This document shows positions 11,592 through 23,691 of a stretch of DNA of 64,000 nt, in pieces. The DNA is from Rosa chinensis (lineage: Eukaryota > Streptophyta > Magnoliopsida > Rosales > Rosaceae). The first letter of the stretch is position 1. Every line of letters starts with the position of its first letter. The stretch covers positions 186,001-250,000 of the forward strand of contig NC_037090.1 of the NCBI RefSeq assembly GCF_002994745.2. The letters are read 5' to 3'. The translations under genes were made by a program, and so were the position numbers. Below the pieces are notes generated by a model that saw only the letters and a list, made by a program, of their open reading frames with translations, was not told the DNA's origin and ran no database searches.

Positions 11592-14333
11592 TTACACATT
11601 TCTCCTAGTTCTGTAGACAGTATAAGCCAACAGTAGCGGAATTGTGAGGCTATATCCTGGAAAATTGATAATGGGATTCATCTCGTATGCTTTGATGAGA
11701 GCCCTGCAATTCTGTAATCCAAAGACCCAAAATGAGTGAAACCAAGGCACAAGTAAAAGATGCAATCCTTTTAAAGAAAAAAGAACCAAAAAAGAAAGAA
11801 AGTATACATGCATCTTTCAGGTAAATAAGTGTTACTAACCCTACTCAAGTATTCAAGAATCTAGATAAAATGTATGATGATCCCATGACATGTATTTCAA
11901 GCTAATAAAGACATGTAAGAGAAACCTCACCATAAAATGCTTCCAACAAATTGCCAAGCAAACAACCAGAAGAACATTTCGAATCCACCGATCTCCAACA
12001 CAGGAATTTGATTTCCTACTGCCCCGGTTACCATACCATAAAGATCTCTTTTCTTCTTGATCAGGATCATCTTCTTTCTTTCCAGAAAGTGAAAGAACAT
12101 GTTCCCTATAGATCTGTTTTTCAGCAGCTAAAGCCCCAGTGACCAAAATAGCAGGAAAGACTACAAACAAGAGGTGTGGAAGGACAACCACCATTACATC
12201 TGGAGATCCAACATATTCGTGTTTTCCATCTTCATTGACAGATTTAATCACCCAGCCCATATAGGTCATGTATCCTTTATCCTTGCCATCAGTGAACACT
12301 TGCCCAATAAACCATGGAAATAATATGAGGTAAAACAAGTATCCTACTAAACCAAACCATGCGAGGGGAACCCTACAAAGCTCCTGTGAAACCCATCCTA
12401 AAATATTTAGAAAGCCCTTATTCTTGTAAGTAAAATGCTTATTTGAGAAAATGAGGAGAGCTTTTGGAATAAGGAGAATCAAGAGTAAAAAATATACAGC
12501 AGACCACAGCATCGGGTAATATAATGCAGCCCATTGACAACCCATGACTATAAACTCTTTCCACGTCCATGAAAGTTTAGTACTAAGACCATTAATAGAA
12601 AACGGCCTCAAATCACTCAAAGTTGATCTTCCCATGAAGTCAGTTGCTTCTATTTGCAACCAATATCTATCTGGAGATGGATCCTCAAAGGCCCTATAAT
12701 TCCATGGAGCAATATATAGATCTCCCCTGGAGGTGTTATGCTGAAGCTTTATCATGGGAGCCTCAAGTACCATACTGAGATATCCAGGTCTTGTGTCATA
12801 GATCATAGCTGTAACTGACACAAGTGGAGAAACAGAAAACACCAGGGCTCTAATTGCCTCATAAGAAAAAGGGCCCATAGCACGACATTCATACTCATGA
12901 CGGAATGAAGATGTTGACATGAGCTGTGAGTCCAGAGGAAAAGTGGGCAATATGATAGTTTTCTTGGTGCCTAACTTAAAGTCAACATCAACGTATGAAA
13001 CATGACCTCTATCAATGGCCAAAATTCGCATGGCTCGGCTCTTCCTCCAGTCACCCATCTCCCACTCCCAGAATTCATTGGCCGTTGGGGCATCAGTCGA
13101 ACAATTAACAGGAGGCTGAGAAGATAGTTGGTGTATATTAAGCTGGAAAAATTCCGGCGAAGATGAAAGCTGATGGTGCCTCTTCAAGTTTTTACCGAAC
13201 CTTGCATGCAGATGCCCGCATATATAAGCTGATATGGAATGATTGAGGAATATATCTTTTAGGCTCTTCCCAGAGTGTGAGGTTGCCGAGAATGAAAGAG
13301 GAAAATGGCCGAAGGAAATCTTGGTTATTGGATCTTTTGATTGAGAATCCCAGTGGGAGAGCTCCATATCTAATTCTGATAATACCTGATCAGTTGGATG
13401 CCCAAAAAGATTAGTTGGGCCTCGTACACCAACAGACATAGTGGTATCAACTCCAACAAAGAGATGCTTCCGGTCACGAGTCTGGAATTAGATGGAGAAG
13501 GAAAGCTCTCAAAGTTGGGGAAGTAATAACAAGCAAATATGCATTGACATGTGAGAATCTATAACCAAAGGCTTAGGGATTTACAGTTAACTCAGGAACT
13601 TAAGTGGAGTGTTTTGTTCAAGCACATGACATACAATAACATTAATAGCAGGTGTAAAGAGTGCAATGAATACTGACCTGAAGAGTAATACTATTGACAT
13701 TCCCAGTTCTGCCCAACTGCCCATTAATGCTATACTTTGAAAAGAAATCAAAGGCACCACCAAGAAGTGGTACACCAAAGTTATCGTGATTCCCCCTAAG
13801 ATCAAAGAAGATACTCTTGTCAAGTCCACTGCTTTCGATAACGTGTTCCATTACAGTCTGGTATTCCACCCACTCCACCTCATTTTGTTTCATTGTTAAC
13901 AAATCCTTGCTTTTTCCGTCTAATGAAGATAAGCAAACGCAAACAGGATTGGATTGGATTGGATTGGGCATTCAAACAGGATTTCAAGCGTGAGACTTTG
14001 ACATCAACATTCGATGATTAGATTGGATTAAATTAAGGTGCTTAAATTTACAGAGAAAGGCAGGAAGGGAAGGTGTACGTTGTTACCTGTGAGATCACCA
14101 GTGATGAGGACGAGAGAAGGGTTGATCATGGAGAGAGCAGGGGCGACAAGTTTGGTGAAGTCGGTTGCTCTGTCGGGGTGGTGGACACTGAAATGGAGAT
14201 CGGAAAGCTGAACCACCCACACAACAGACTCCGGGCCTCCTTTCACATCTATCACATCTTTTGGGGGGTTTGCACAACACAATGCGGGAATGACTGCCAT
14301 AAACACCATCGCGTTCAGAATCGCACTCCCCAT
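11592..14333 (-). CDS. Metallophosphoesterase with C-terminal membrane domain (TMEM62/At3g03305-like)
   Basis: Four exons: 14087-14333, 13678-13919, 11931-13481, 11592-11711; 719 codons, about the size of Arabidopsis At3g03305. An N-terminal hydrophobic segment (residues 2-21) looks like a signal peptide or anchor. Calcineurin-like metal-binding motifs follow: LSDLHF (D45, H47), LITGDLTD, FDLRGNHDNFG, then FGHFPLS and ICGHLHARFG. The C-terminal third has several hydrophobic helices (ALYYPMLWSAVYFLLLILLI, WFGLVGYLFYLILFPWFIG, VVVLPHLLFVVFPAILVTGA). The fold predicts a two-metal phosphoesterase in the secretory membranes; the substrate is unknown. The upstream in-frame TTG is not used as a start; the first ATG is at 14331-14333. 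Confidence 0.92.
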
Positions 14334-15552
14334 ATTTTCTTCTTCCAATCCAATCTAATTGCTTTCTTGCTTTGCTTGCCGTCCTCTCTCTCTCATTCAT
14401 ACCGGGGGTCTTACTTCTCTCGGATTCTTTTATAGTAGCCAATCGCCTACAAAAACGAATAAAATTATAAATAAATAAAATTTAGTATAAAAAAAAATAA
14501 ATAAATAAAATTACAGCAGTACATTACTACATTACAAGTAACAGCTACCAGGAGCAAGAGATAAAATTTACAGAGATGAAAAACGAATAGTGATGCTGAG
14601 AGAGAGAGAGGGGGGCATGCGACTAGCTCGCTAGTCGCTCTGGTTTGCTAATTGCTCAATCAAAATTACCAGCTGCCATCGTCGCCTGCAAACACCCCCT
14701 CTTTAACTTCTTCTTCTTCTTCCCACTAGTGCTCTCTTCTAGTTTCAATGTGAGTAATCTCCCTCCTAACTATATGTCTACTACTTGGTTCCGCTGAAAT
14801 TTCTTCAATCTGGCTTCTTTTATGGGCTTCTTACAATTTTATGGGCTTCTTTCATTGAGGATTATCGGCTTCTTGATGATTGTAATGTCTTTGCGTGATG
14901 AAATTGAGCATTCCCTTCAGTTTTCTTCTCTACTCGAACTGGGTTCTTACATTCGTACCGTTAACTGTGCCATTTCTTTGTTTCATTTGATATAGAGGAG
15001 TGACATCAAGAATTTTGTGAAATTTAACAATGTGATTTGGAAGCCATATATGGCATCATTGAAGCTTTATCTCACTGTGGAAAGTTATGATACCTGACAA
15101 TTGGTGGGCTTTGAGTTTTCAAGGGATAAAAGGAGATAAACTGAGTGACGTTTAGATTTATTTTTGGGCATAGTGAGGTCCATGCTGCACTGCAGACTAA
15201 TATGATCCGTATGGCAGTCACTTCTAATATAGATTGCCTTCTACCTCAACAACCTCTCAATATAAAAAAAAAGAGTGTTGTCCATGCCATTCACTAACCT
15301 ACTCTTCTTGATGACTCCCAATGAAAAGTGCAAATTCTACCTTTACTGCCAAATACTCTTAAAATCTTTCACTCTGGTGGCATGCAGAATGCATTTACCA
15401 CTAACCTGAGACGTGTTAGTCTTAGACTTCTACTGTGACATCTCTTATCTGTTTATCATACTCTTTACTGATTGAATTGAAATCAAACAACTCTTCGATA
15501 AAACTCATATCATCTTTTTTGGTTTACCTGTTTTTTGTAGTGTGACCTTTCG
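14334..15552 (+). promoter_or_regulatory. Divergent promoter region and YCF20-like leader with a 5'-UTR intron
   Basis: The region separates the leftward metallophosphoesterase from the rightward YCF20-like gene. A probable non-coding first exon of the latter ends at 14749 (donor GTGAGT at 14750) and the acceptor TTTTTTGTAG ends at 15540, giving a 791-nt leader intron just 12 nt before the ATG. A perfect palindrome GCGACTAGC-TC-GCTAGTCGC lies at 14619-14638 in or next to the leader. The 5'-UTR intron is inferred from splice signals only. Confidence 0.55.
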
Positions 15553-16893
15553 ATGGGAACCATGTTGCTACAGTCAACTTTTCCGATTCGGGAGAAAAGA
15601 ATCCATGAAAGATCGTTTATTACTCTTGCAACTAGTCTGGTCCAGAACTGTTGCAGTGAGCCGAGTTTCAGTATGCAGACATCAAAGATCGACTTTAACT
15701 CTGTCCCTTTTTTTCCCCAAAGGAGGTAAACATTTTGAAATCAAGTGCTTTTTATGGGCATGAACATTTGCATCATTTATGGCCTTATGCTGCTTGTGAG
15801 CCTTCATCGGACAACAAAAGTGTTTCTTTCTCTTTTGATCTTGTTTTTCATTTATGAAAGAAAGTTAACTGCACTATATTTCCCAATGATTCTTAATAAG
15901 TTTCCAAATAATAGTTGTGCTATCTGCATCCTTATTGTGGCATGTACTTCTACTTTTATTCTCACATTCATGCTTGGACTTTTTCTTTTTCCTGTTCTGG
16001 GTCTCCCTTCCTGTTTCCCATTTCCAGAATGTTTCTATGTAGAATGATGTCATGAATTTGAATTTGGTGCTGTGTGTTGGGAACTTATGCCAAAATCCTT
16101 CATTCACTAGGAGTTGGGAGGACTGCCTCTCATCCTGTAGACCTAACGGACCTTGAACTTGAACGTAGCAGTAAAGATTCTGTTTAGTCGACTTATAGAG
16201 AATAAGTTCAGTCAGTCTTGTTGACTGTCTACAATTGATATCAAACAAGAGTTTTATTTACAGAACTGAGTGATTATATATCGATACCAGATCCTAGTGT
16301 CCAAATTGTATTTAAGAATTATAAGTTTCCTGGTCCAAATGCAACTAGAGAAAATGCTTGCTACAAATTTGATGCCTTTTGGTGTTACAAAATAGATCGA
16401 TGCCCTTTTAACCTGCTTATCTCTGTTATCCTGAAGCAGATTTCAGTCAAGAAAGCAGCAATGGGGATTAGCCTTTGCCTTGGACACAGGTGGGGTTCCT
16501 GATAATGGTGGCCAAGAGAGCGTCAATGACGACAGCATCAATGATCTCAATCGCACTCGTTTAGGTCGGATAGTGACTGCAGCTGGAAGACAGCTATTAG
16601 AGAAGCTGAACTTAGCTAGAAAAAACTTTCCCATGAAGATATTTCTACTTCTTTTGGGTTTCTACACGGCAAATGCATTGGCCACGATCCTTGGGCAGAC
16701 AGGAGATTGGGATGTTTTGGTTGCAGGAATTGTGGTTGCTGCTATTGAGGGTATTGGCATGCTCATGTATAGAAAGCCCACTTCCCCTTCTTTATCAAGT
16801 GGGAAGCTCAAGTCTTTTGTCATGCTGATGAATTACTGGAAAGCCGGTGTGTGCTTAGGCCTCTTTGTGGATGCTTTTAAATTGGGTAGTTAG
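15553..16893 (+). CDS. YCF20-like chloroplast protein (NPQ6/NPQ7 family)
   Basis: Two coding exons, 15553-15725 and 16440-16893; 208 residues. The phases fit only if the acceptor after GAAGCAG (16439) is used; the nearby TTTCAG would create a stop. The N-terminal region of about 60 residues, rich in Ser, Thr and Arg, fits a chloroplast transit peptide. The conserved core reads RLGRIVTAAGRQLLEKLN, then two hydrophobic helices, KIFLLLLGFYTANALATIL and DVLVAGIVVAAIEGIGMLMY, and RKP, the hallmark of the YCF20 family. In Arabidopsis, YCF20-like mutants are altered in thermal dissipation of excess light; the biochemical role is not known. The C-terminus ends LGLFVDAFKLGS. Confidence 0.93.
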
Positions 16894-17478
16894 AATATGC
16901 TTTTATCCCCTTGAGTAATTTGCATGGAAGATGGAGATCGATGATTAATTCTTAAATACGTGCTCCATAACCTCCATCGATGGATTGTTTAGGCCACAGT
17001 CCAATTTCAACCGCAGTTGTGCAAATAAGTATATAGTTCGTCTTATATTTGCAGTTCTTAGATTCTCTTTGCAATATAAAACGAAAGAACGTTCAAGTTC
17101 AGATATTGTCGAGAAGCGAGGGAAACCAAAACTGTTTTAATTAGATTGGTTCTTTGATCACATATCACTGCCCATTCATCAGTGACCATGAGAAGAGCAT
17201 AACTGATGACAGAAATCAGGAACAGCCAAGCCTAAGATGTCTTCGCCGACTGTAATGACTTAAATTCATACTAGTATCTCGAACAAAAAAAGGAACAAAA
17301 AGGTGAATAATACCATTGCGCATGCCACATCTCCTACCAGTCGCAACCATACCGGCAATTGTATACCAACTACATTCACATTTATTAAAATTCATGTATA
17401 AGATTGCATCTAACTCTTTAGCAAATGTAAACTCATTAAAGCCAATGTTAATATATACAGTACAAAATAGAATGCCGA
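16894..17478. other. Convergent 3' ends of the YCF20-like and FRF-type genes
   Basis: AT-rich sequence holding both 3' UTRs. I see no further gene, RNA gene or repeat. Confidence 0.6.
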
Positions 17479-19605
17479 CTATCTGAGCTTATGGCGGTCT
17501 GTCCCTTCTGATTCAATCTCCTTTACCTTATCCACAACATACTGGACTTTCTTCGACAGGTCTTGTGTATGTTCCTCGATGTGTTCAAATAGAAGGTCTA
17601 TGACTTTTCTTAGTGAAGCAGAACGCTCTCTCTCAAGGAACAGCTCTTGAGTTAATTCTTCAATCTTTGTCTTATCATCCTACAACACAAGGGGGAAGAG
17701 AGATCAAATTCAGGCCATATGAATAAAATATACATGTAATGTCCATAATTCTACTTATAGTAGATAATGCAGTTATTAGTTAACTAATTATAATAAGCTA
17801 AATGCAATAATGTAGCTAACATATTATTAATTTGACTTGTTGTCAACTAGCCTTGGCTAGCATGGGACTTGCCCCGTACTTGTAACTCTTCTATCCATAA
17901 TGGCATGAAGGCCAATCAATGTCTACAGTCGAGCCTGAACAGATATTTCTAAGCAGATGAAGAATGAGCAGCCAGTGAATGAAGAAAAGTAGAAAACATC
18001 AAATCATTGCCTAAAAATCTATTCTAAATCCTGACTTAAAATAAGAACTCTGACTTGGAAAGACAAGACTGAATGAATTACCTACAGAACATTGATGGTT
18101 AAACAACCACAAGTGAGGTACAAAATTTTAATCACCCCCTTCCATCTCCACCCCCAGCACATACATACGAATGTGTAAAAAGTAACATGTTTCCTTATAA
18201 CTTTTAGAACACTAATATTAAAGACTTTATATTGAAGATTTATACTTGCCAGGCAATGAAAAGGATTTAAGAACAACCATAAGCAACCTGGAACAAAATT
18301 TCATGAAAAGAAGATCATTTTCAATTGAGACCTGATCCGAGATAAATTAAGAGATCTTCAGCTTTTCCAAAAATCTATCACCTTAGATTGGAAGGATTAG
18401 TTTTTTGCTGACCTCAGAACCGGCTAATTTAATTTTTTTTCTCATTTGAACCTTCCAATTCCACGTAGCTGTCATATCTTTCTATACAACCTTCTATGTA
18501 AACACGTGGACAAGATTTTGAGTTGTCTTAAGCCACTGTTTAATATGAATTGATATGTGTATGATACATAACAAAAATGGACAAGGCAAACAAAAATTTG
18601 CTATAACAAACTAAGTTAAGAAAGAATATAGAATATCACAATAACTGACCGGTATTTGATCCTCAATCAACCCTTTTGGACGTTTGCTCGCTATCAATGC
18701 ATGATTGTGCTCCTTGATAAACTTAGTAACAACCCACTTGCCGATATTCAGTTTTTTTATCGACAGCATTGCCATACAACCTACCCTAGTGGGAGCGCGT
18801 GGGTTTACAGTCTTCTTGTCACGCCTATCAGGCTTCCGGTAACCCTCTTTGCTGCATACAAATGTTCGTGCAATGATAGTTCCATCATGTTTGGATCGAG
18901 ACAGATAGTTCATACGAGTATTGAAACCCATACGCAAGCCATAGACATTATAAAATGCCTGTGCATTTACTTCTGTATCAAATTCCTGACCCACATATGG
19001 CTCATCTACTTCGACTACAGATCCATCTTTGGAAGAGTTTTGAGTTCTTTCATCATTTTGTACAACCCAAAGTATCTTCTGAAGAGAAGTGCCTACCAAG
19101 GCACCATCATTAGAATTAGAATGCTTGAACTCAGTATCAGTTGAACCATTTGACACCTCCTCATTAACATTTATATCAAGTACCGAATCCACTGCAAAAA
19201 TATGCAAATTCAGGGAATCATAAGTAAATTCTGCAATGAAAATGACTGGTTTTCCCTGATCAGTGCCTATCGAACCTATAGCCAAGAAACACACCAGAAA
19301 TGATAGAATGGGGTTCTTCAAAACTAAAACTAGTATTTGAGTTTGGTGATATAGAGTCCAGTGTCCGGAGTCATGACAGAGTGCTGTTATTACGAACAAT
19401 TAAGTTGTATTGACACACAATTTGAAACAAACGAATCCATAAATTTACAGAAAAAGAATCAGAGCCAAACCCAGAAACCATACACGGAGAATCAAACAGA
19501 AAATCAGCAATTTTACATCAAAGATCTCATCTTCAGAATAAGTAAGAATGTGAAGACAGTTGTTCAAAGACCACCATAGAATATTTCAATTATTTGGAAC
19601 TCACT
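17479..19605 (-). CDS. Short FAR1-related factor (FRF type), copy A
   Basis: Coding parts 19605 (one base), 18650-19191 and 17479-17679; 247 residues. It has a FAR1 DNA-binding domain (WRKY-GCM1-like zinc finger): PYVGQEFDTEVNAQAFYNVY, GFNTRMNYLSRSKHDG, FVCSKEGYR, RVGCMAMLSIKK, WVVTKFIKEHNHAL, keeping the C...C...HxH ligands. A C-terminal coiled coil follows (ELTQELFLERERSASLRKVI, HIEEHTQDLSKKV). The MULE transposase and SWIM domains of full FHY3/FAR1 proteins are absent, as in the small FRF proteins thought to compete with FHY3/FAR1. The ATG appears to be assembled by splicing: exon 1 ends in A (19605) before GTGAGT, and the next exon begins TGGATTC. No other in-frame ATG precedes the domain. 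The first exon carries short upstream ORFs (ATG at 19651-19653). It is paralogous to the next gene. Confidence 0.88.
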
Positions 19606-20148
19606 GAATTATGAAGACCGAAATTCAGAGGGTCAGATCCATAACAACTCCATGTTTGCTTGCTTCAGAGTTCAGACTTGAGACTTGAGACTTCAGACTT
19701 GAGAGAGAGAAGGCGAGAGGCCTATGAAAGAGAGGCTTCGTAGGATTTTGAGTCAAACAGTCCGAGTCACTCAACTTGGTTATAATGAATATGATTGGCC
19801 CTGGCCCAGGCCCAGTAATTGAAGCACGCAAAAGATCTTTTGCATTTTTCATTTAGCACATATAAAGGAACGCAATGGTAAAAACCCTCGCGTTCCTGCT
19901 CCATGCAGTAAGATTTTAATTACTAGACTACAGATCTGGTTGCAGTTTAAATTACCTATAGGAAATAAATACACTAAATCTATAAGCAACAAGCCAACGA
20001 CTAATCCTCATACATTTGATCGATTCTCAATGAGAATTACATCGCAGGTTTAATGCTGAATTTGAAGGTAACATAACAATCCAGTGACAAAGCAAATGTG
20101 AAGCCTTTACATCTATTTCAGTACATTATTAAAATGATTGGTCGGAGA

Positions 20149-22302
20149 CTAGCGGAGATTTTGACGGCCTTTTGCTTCAGAGGATGCGATGTCTTTGAGA
20201 ATGTCATTAACGCGCAGGATCTTTTGTGAGAGGTGTTGAGTGTGGTCGTCAATGTGATTAAATAGGAGGTCTATGATTTTTCTATATGAAGCAGACCTCT
20301 TTCGCTCAACCATCAGCTGTTGAGTTAATTCTTTGATTTTTATCTGTTCATCCTGCAAGTAACAAGATGCTTGGTTATAACTTCCCACCCACAGTCATGG
20401 AAAACAAAATAGCTCAGTGATTGCGACCAGTATGTGCACAGATGTTAATTGTGCCTGTAGAAGACTCTCTAGTTCTAAGCCCTCGGAGAAAGGAAGAAAA
20501 TACACTCCAACAAACTAAATGATACCGCATACTGAAACTCCAACACATGTTTGGCTGGTATCAAGCAAACGACTACTCTGACCCAAAAAAAAAAAAAATG
20601 ATTAAATGTGGAAAAGATGATGGAAAGACTGAATAAAGATAATAAACTACAGCATTTTCAACTGCACTTCTAACTCCATGTGAATGTAGCATATGTTAAG
20701 GTTAAGAAGTAGTATTCTTCTTCCTAAACAGACACAGATCAACCACAGAATTATGATAATCAGTTCATCACAACCTTGATGCAGAACATTGCTTCCAGAA
20801 TTTTAACAATCAGTTAATCACAACCTTGATGCAAAACATAAATAATAAACCTCAAAATACACTTTCCACAAGACACTAACATACCTCAGAAACAAAATGG
20901 ACAACCCTGATGCAGATGTAGAGGTGTCATATACATATATATTACACATATCCTGAGACTCGACACCATGACACTAGAATCAGTTAAGGTGTTTCAGGGA
21001 ATGAAACAAAATTGAAAGGAAAAAGGAACAACAATAAAAGATTTACCAACAGTTGCAAACCATGTATGAAGTTATGAACAAGCAATTTTCAAATGAAAGA
21101 GAATAGTTGCCTTGCAAGTCTAACTCATAGTAAACTAACTGAATGATCATATGCTATCAAGTTATTGTAGAAGGTGCAAGCGCATGATGAGCATCCAAGT
21201 TGGACATTGATGCTAAATTGGGGACATGTACCCTTACGCCTATCAATTCATAGATACAAACAATAGCATTTTCACCAAAGAAAAAAAATAAAATAAAAAT
21301 AAAAAAACCGTACTGAAGAATAAAAGCTGATACAAAACTTACTGAAGATTCATCATTCAATCCGTTTTCACTCTTTCCAGGAGTCAGGGAATGGGCGTGC
21401 TCCTTGACAAACTTTGCAACCACCCAGTTTCCATTACTCAGTTTCTTCATTGAAATCATTGCCTTGCAACCAACCCTAGTTGGGGGCCGAGGTCTCACAC
21501 TCTTCCTATCACGCTTATCAGCCACTCGATAACCCTCTTTGTTACATACCAGTGTTCGAGCAATGACAGACCCATCAACCCTAGAGCGAGATAGATCGTT
21601 TACACGTGTTCTGAAACCTACTCTCAGTGCATATGCATTGTAAAATGCATGTGCAGCTGCTTCTGATTCAAATTCCTGACCCACATATGGTTCATCTGCT
21701 TCAACCTCCAAGCTTGCAGAATTTTGACCCACTTGCTCAGTTTGCCCAATATTAGAGACCTCCCCAACAGAAGTTCCGAGAATTGCATCATCGTTATTTA
21801 ATCTAAGCTCAACATCAGCTAAGTTATCCGATGCCCCATTTTGAGTCTGTGTATCAATTCCAGAATCCACTGCAAAAACATGAACTTTGAGCCATTACCT
21901 CTCTCTCTCTCTCCATAAAGAAACAAAATTACATTAACGAAAGCTACATAACACAGGAGAATCAAATGCCCATCATATAGAGATACATTGACATCATTCA
22001 TCTTCAGCCTAAGCTGAGCAACAAAATGGTCAAATGAGTTGTACTGGGTTAAATTTCATTTTGATGGATTTGATTTGCATTCACATAGAGCACACTGATC
22101 ATTCATTCCCAAATGAGCATATATATATATATATATATATCTGCAATTGTTGTGTGTGTAAAGCATAACCCAGTATTAAGAAAATGAAAAGAAAAAAATA
22201 GTACAATACTGTACAATTCATATTAGAAACCCGCAAGAAAACTCCATTTATCAACGGAACATAGAATCTTTATATTAAGGAATCTTTCAAAGAGAACTTA
22301 CT
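20149..22302 (-). CDS. Short FAR1-related factor (FRF type), copy B
   Basis: Coding parts 22302 (one base), 21343-21869 and 20149-20352; 243 residues. It has the same architecture and intron positions as copy A: FAR1 domain (PYVGQEFESEAAAHAFYNAY, GFRTRVNDLSRSRVDG, LVCNKEGYR, RVGCKAMISMKK, WVVAKFVKEHAHSL) and C-terminal coiled coil (ELTQQLMVERKRSASYRKII, HIDDHTQHLSQKI). The start codon is again split A|TG by the first intron (donor GTAAGT at 22301 downward; acceptor TTTGCAG before 21869). The spliced context AACAATGG matches the plant consensus around AUG. Five nucleotides further 5' another ATG opens a 7-codon ORF that overlaps this start in another frame. The gene is probably a tandem duplicate of copy A; it acts in the nucleus as a putative DNA-binding regulator, target unknown. 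Confidence 0.88.
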
Positions 22303-23628
22303 TGTTCATGGATTCTAAAGCTGGCCCAGAAGATACAACCACCAAAACCAATTGAAGCCACTGAAATGAGAGGAATTAAACTACTTTTGGTTACTGGGGA
22401 AAAACAAAGTGCAACAGAAGGAGAGGAAGACAAATAGGTCTATTGATTGAGAGCAGTCGGGAGAGACAAGAGCGAGGGAGATGGGCAATTAACCGGGTCT
22501 CATTTACAATTACTAGCTAGGGCTCACTGGGCCTTGTAAAGTCTGCAACTTAAAGGGTCAAGGCCCTTTTTCACAAGAATCCAATCCCATATGACCAAAA
22601 CAAATGACTTTGTTAGGTTGGCCCAAGTTGCATTGAACAGACATCTCGAGATGCATGAGGGATCATGGACTACGTGCAAGTATAATATAGAGAATAAAAC
22701 CATTGTGGTGTGGAGAGCTCACTGCCATCTTCAACATGAATATGATTTGACATCATTCTCCAAAAAAAAAAAAAAAAAAGAAGCCATCGCTTTTTATAAG
22801 TTAACTAGGGTTTTAAATACAAATTAAAAAAACGTAAAAGACGAGACCGGGGCCTGGAATTGATATACACGTGGTGCTAAGGCATCCCCGAAAGCAAGCT
22901 AGGCAGGGACATTGCTATTCCAAATGGCCAAATTTACTATATAAAGAGTTCTCAACCATGAAATATATATAAAGAGTGCATGTGTCTCACATGTCTTTAC
23001 TCGATCTCGCTATACTGAGCCGGCCATATTATTATTATGTTAATTAATATTATTCAATTCATGGCTAGAAGTATATATATGAAAAATGGATCGTCTAAAA
23101 CATGGACAGCTAACGATAAATTCAAACAGAGAGACGGTGAAGTTTGAAAATCATTCTCATGTATGCATCACATTGCTAACGAGCTAGGGTTAGTATGTCT
23201 CATGTTGCCATTAACCCTAACTAGTATCAAAACTAAAGTTAGATACACAGTAGTCCTAGTACTTTGGTCAAAGTCATAGTTGAGATAAATCTTCCATCTC
23301 TTTATCATCTAAGAAGCTGGCTGGGCGTGATAATTGATTAGATTACCGATGATCCAAGAGCGAGCATTTGTTTATTTAATTAATTAAATTTCACAGTGGC
23401 AACAGGCAGGGGTGATTAAATAAATTGTAATTACAGTAGCTAGGTAGAGGGAAATACCATGTGTTTTACCGTCTTTGATTCCTTTCCTTCCTTCACGGTC
23501 AAACTTAGAGAAGGGAAGGTGGTGTTTTTTGAAGCCTTCGAGATCATGAAACTCTCTCCCTTGCTTTCTGCAGCACCACCTCCATGACTTACATGGTTCC
23601 ACCCTAGCTAGCTACTCCTTTATTTAAG

Positions 23629-23691
<63 letters not shown>

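Noticed and set aside
14331..14348. An earlier start for the metallophosphoesterase at 14348
   Set aside because: That codon is TTG; the first ATG in frame is at 14333.
18656..19144. 162-codon plus-strand open frame
   Set aside because: It is antisense to the FAR1-domain exon of FRF copy A and resembles no known protein.
23634..23689. The CT run as a CRISPR-like or structured array
   Set aside because: It is an uninterrupted dinucleotide microsatellite without spacers.
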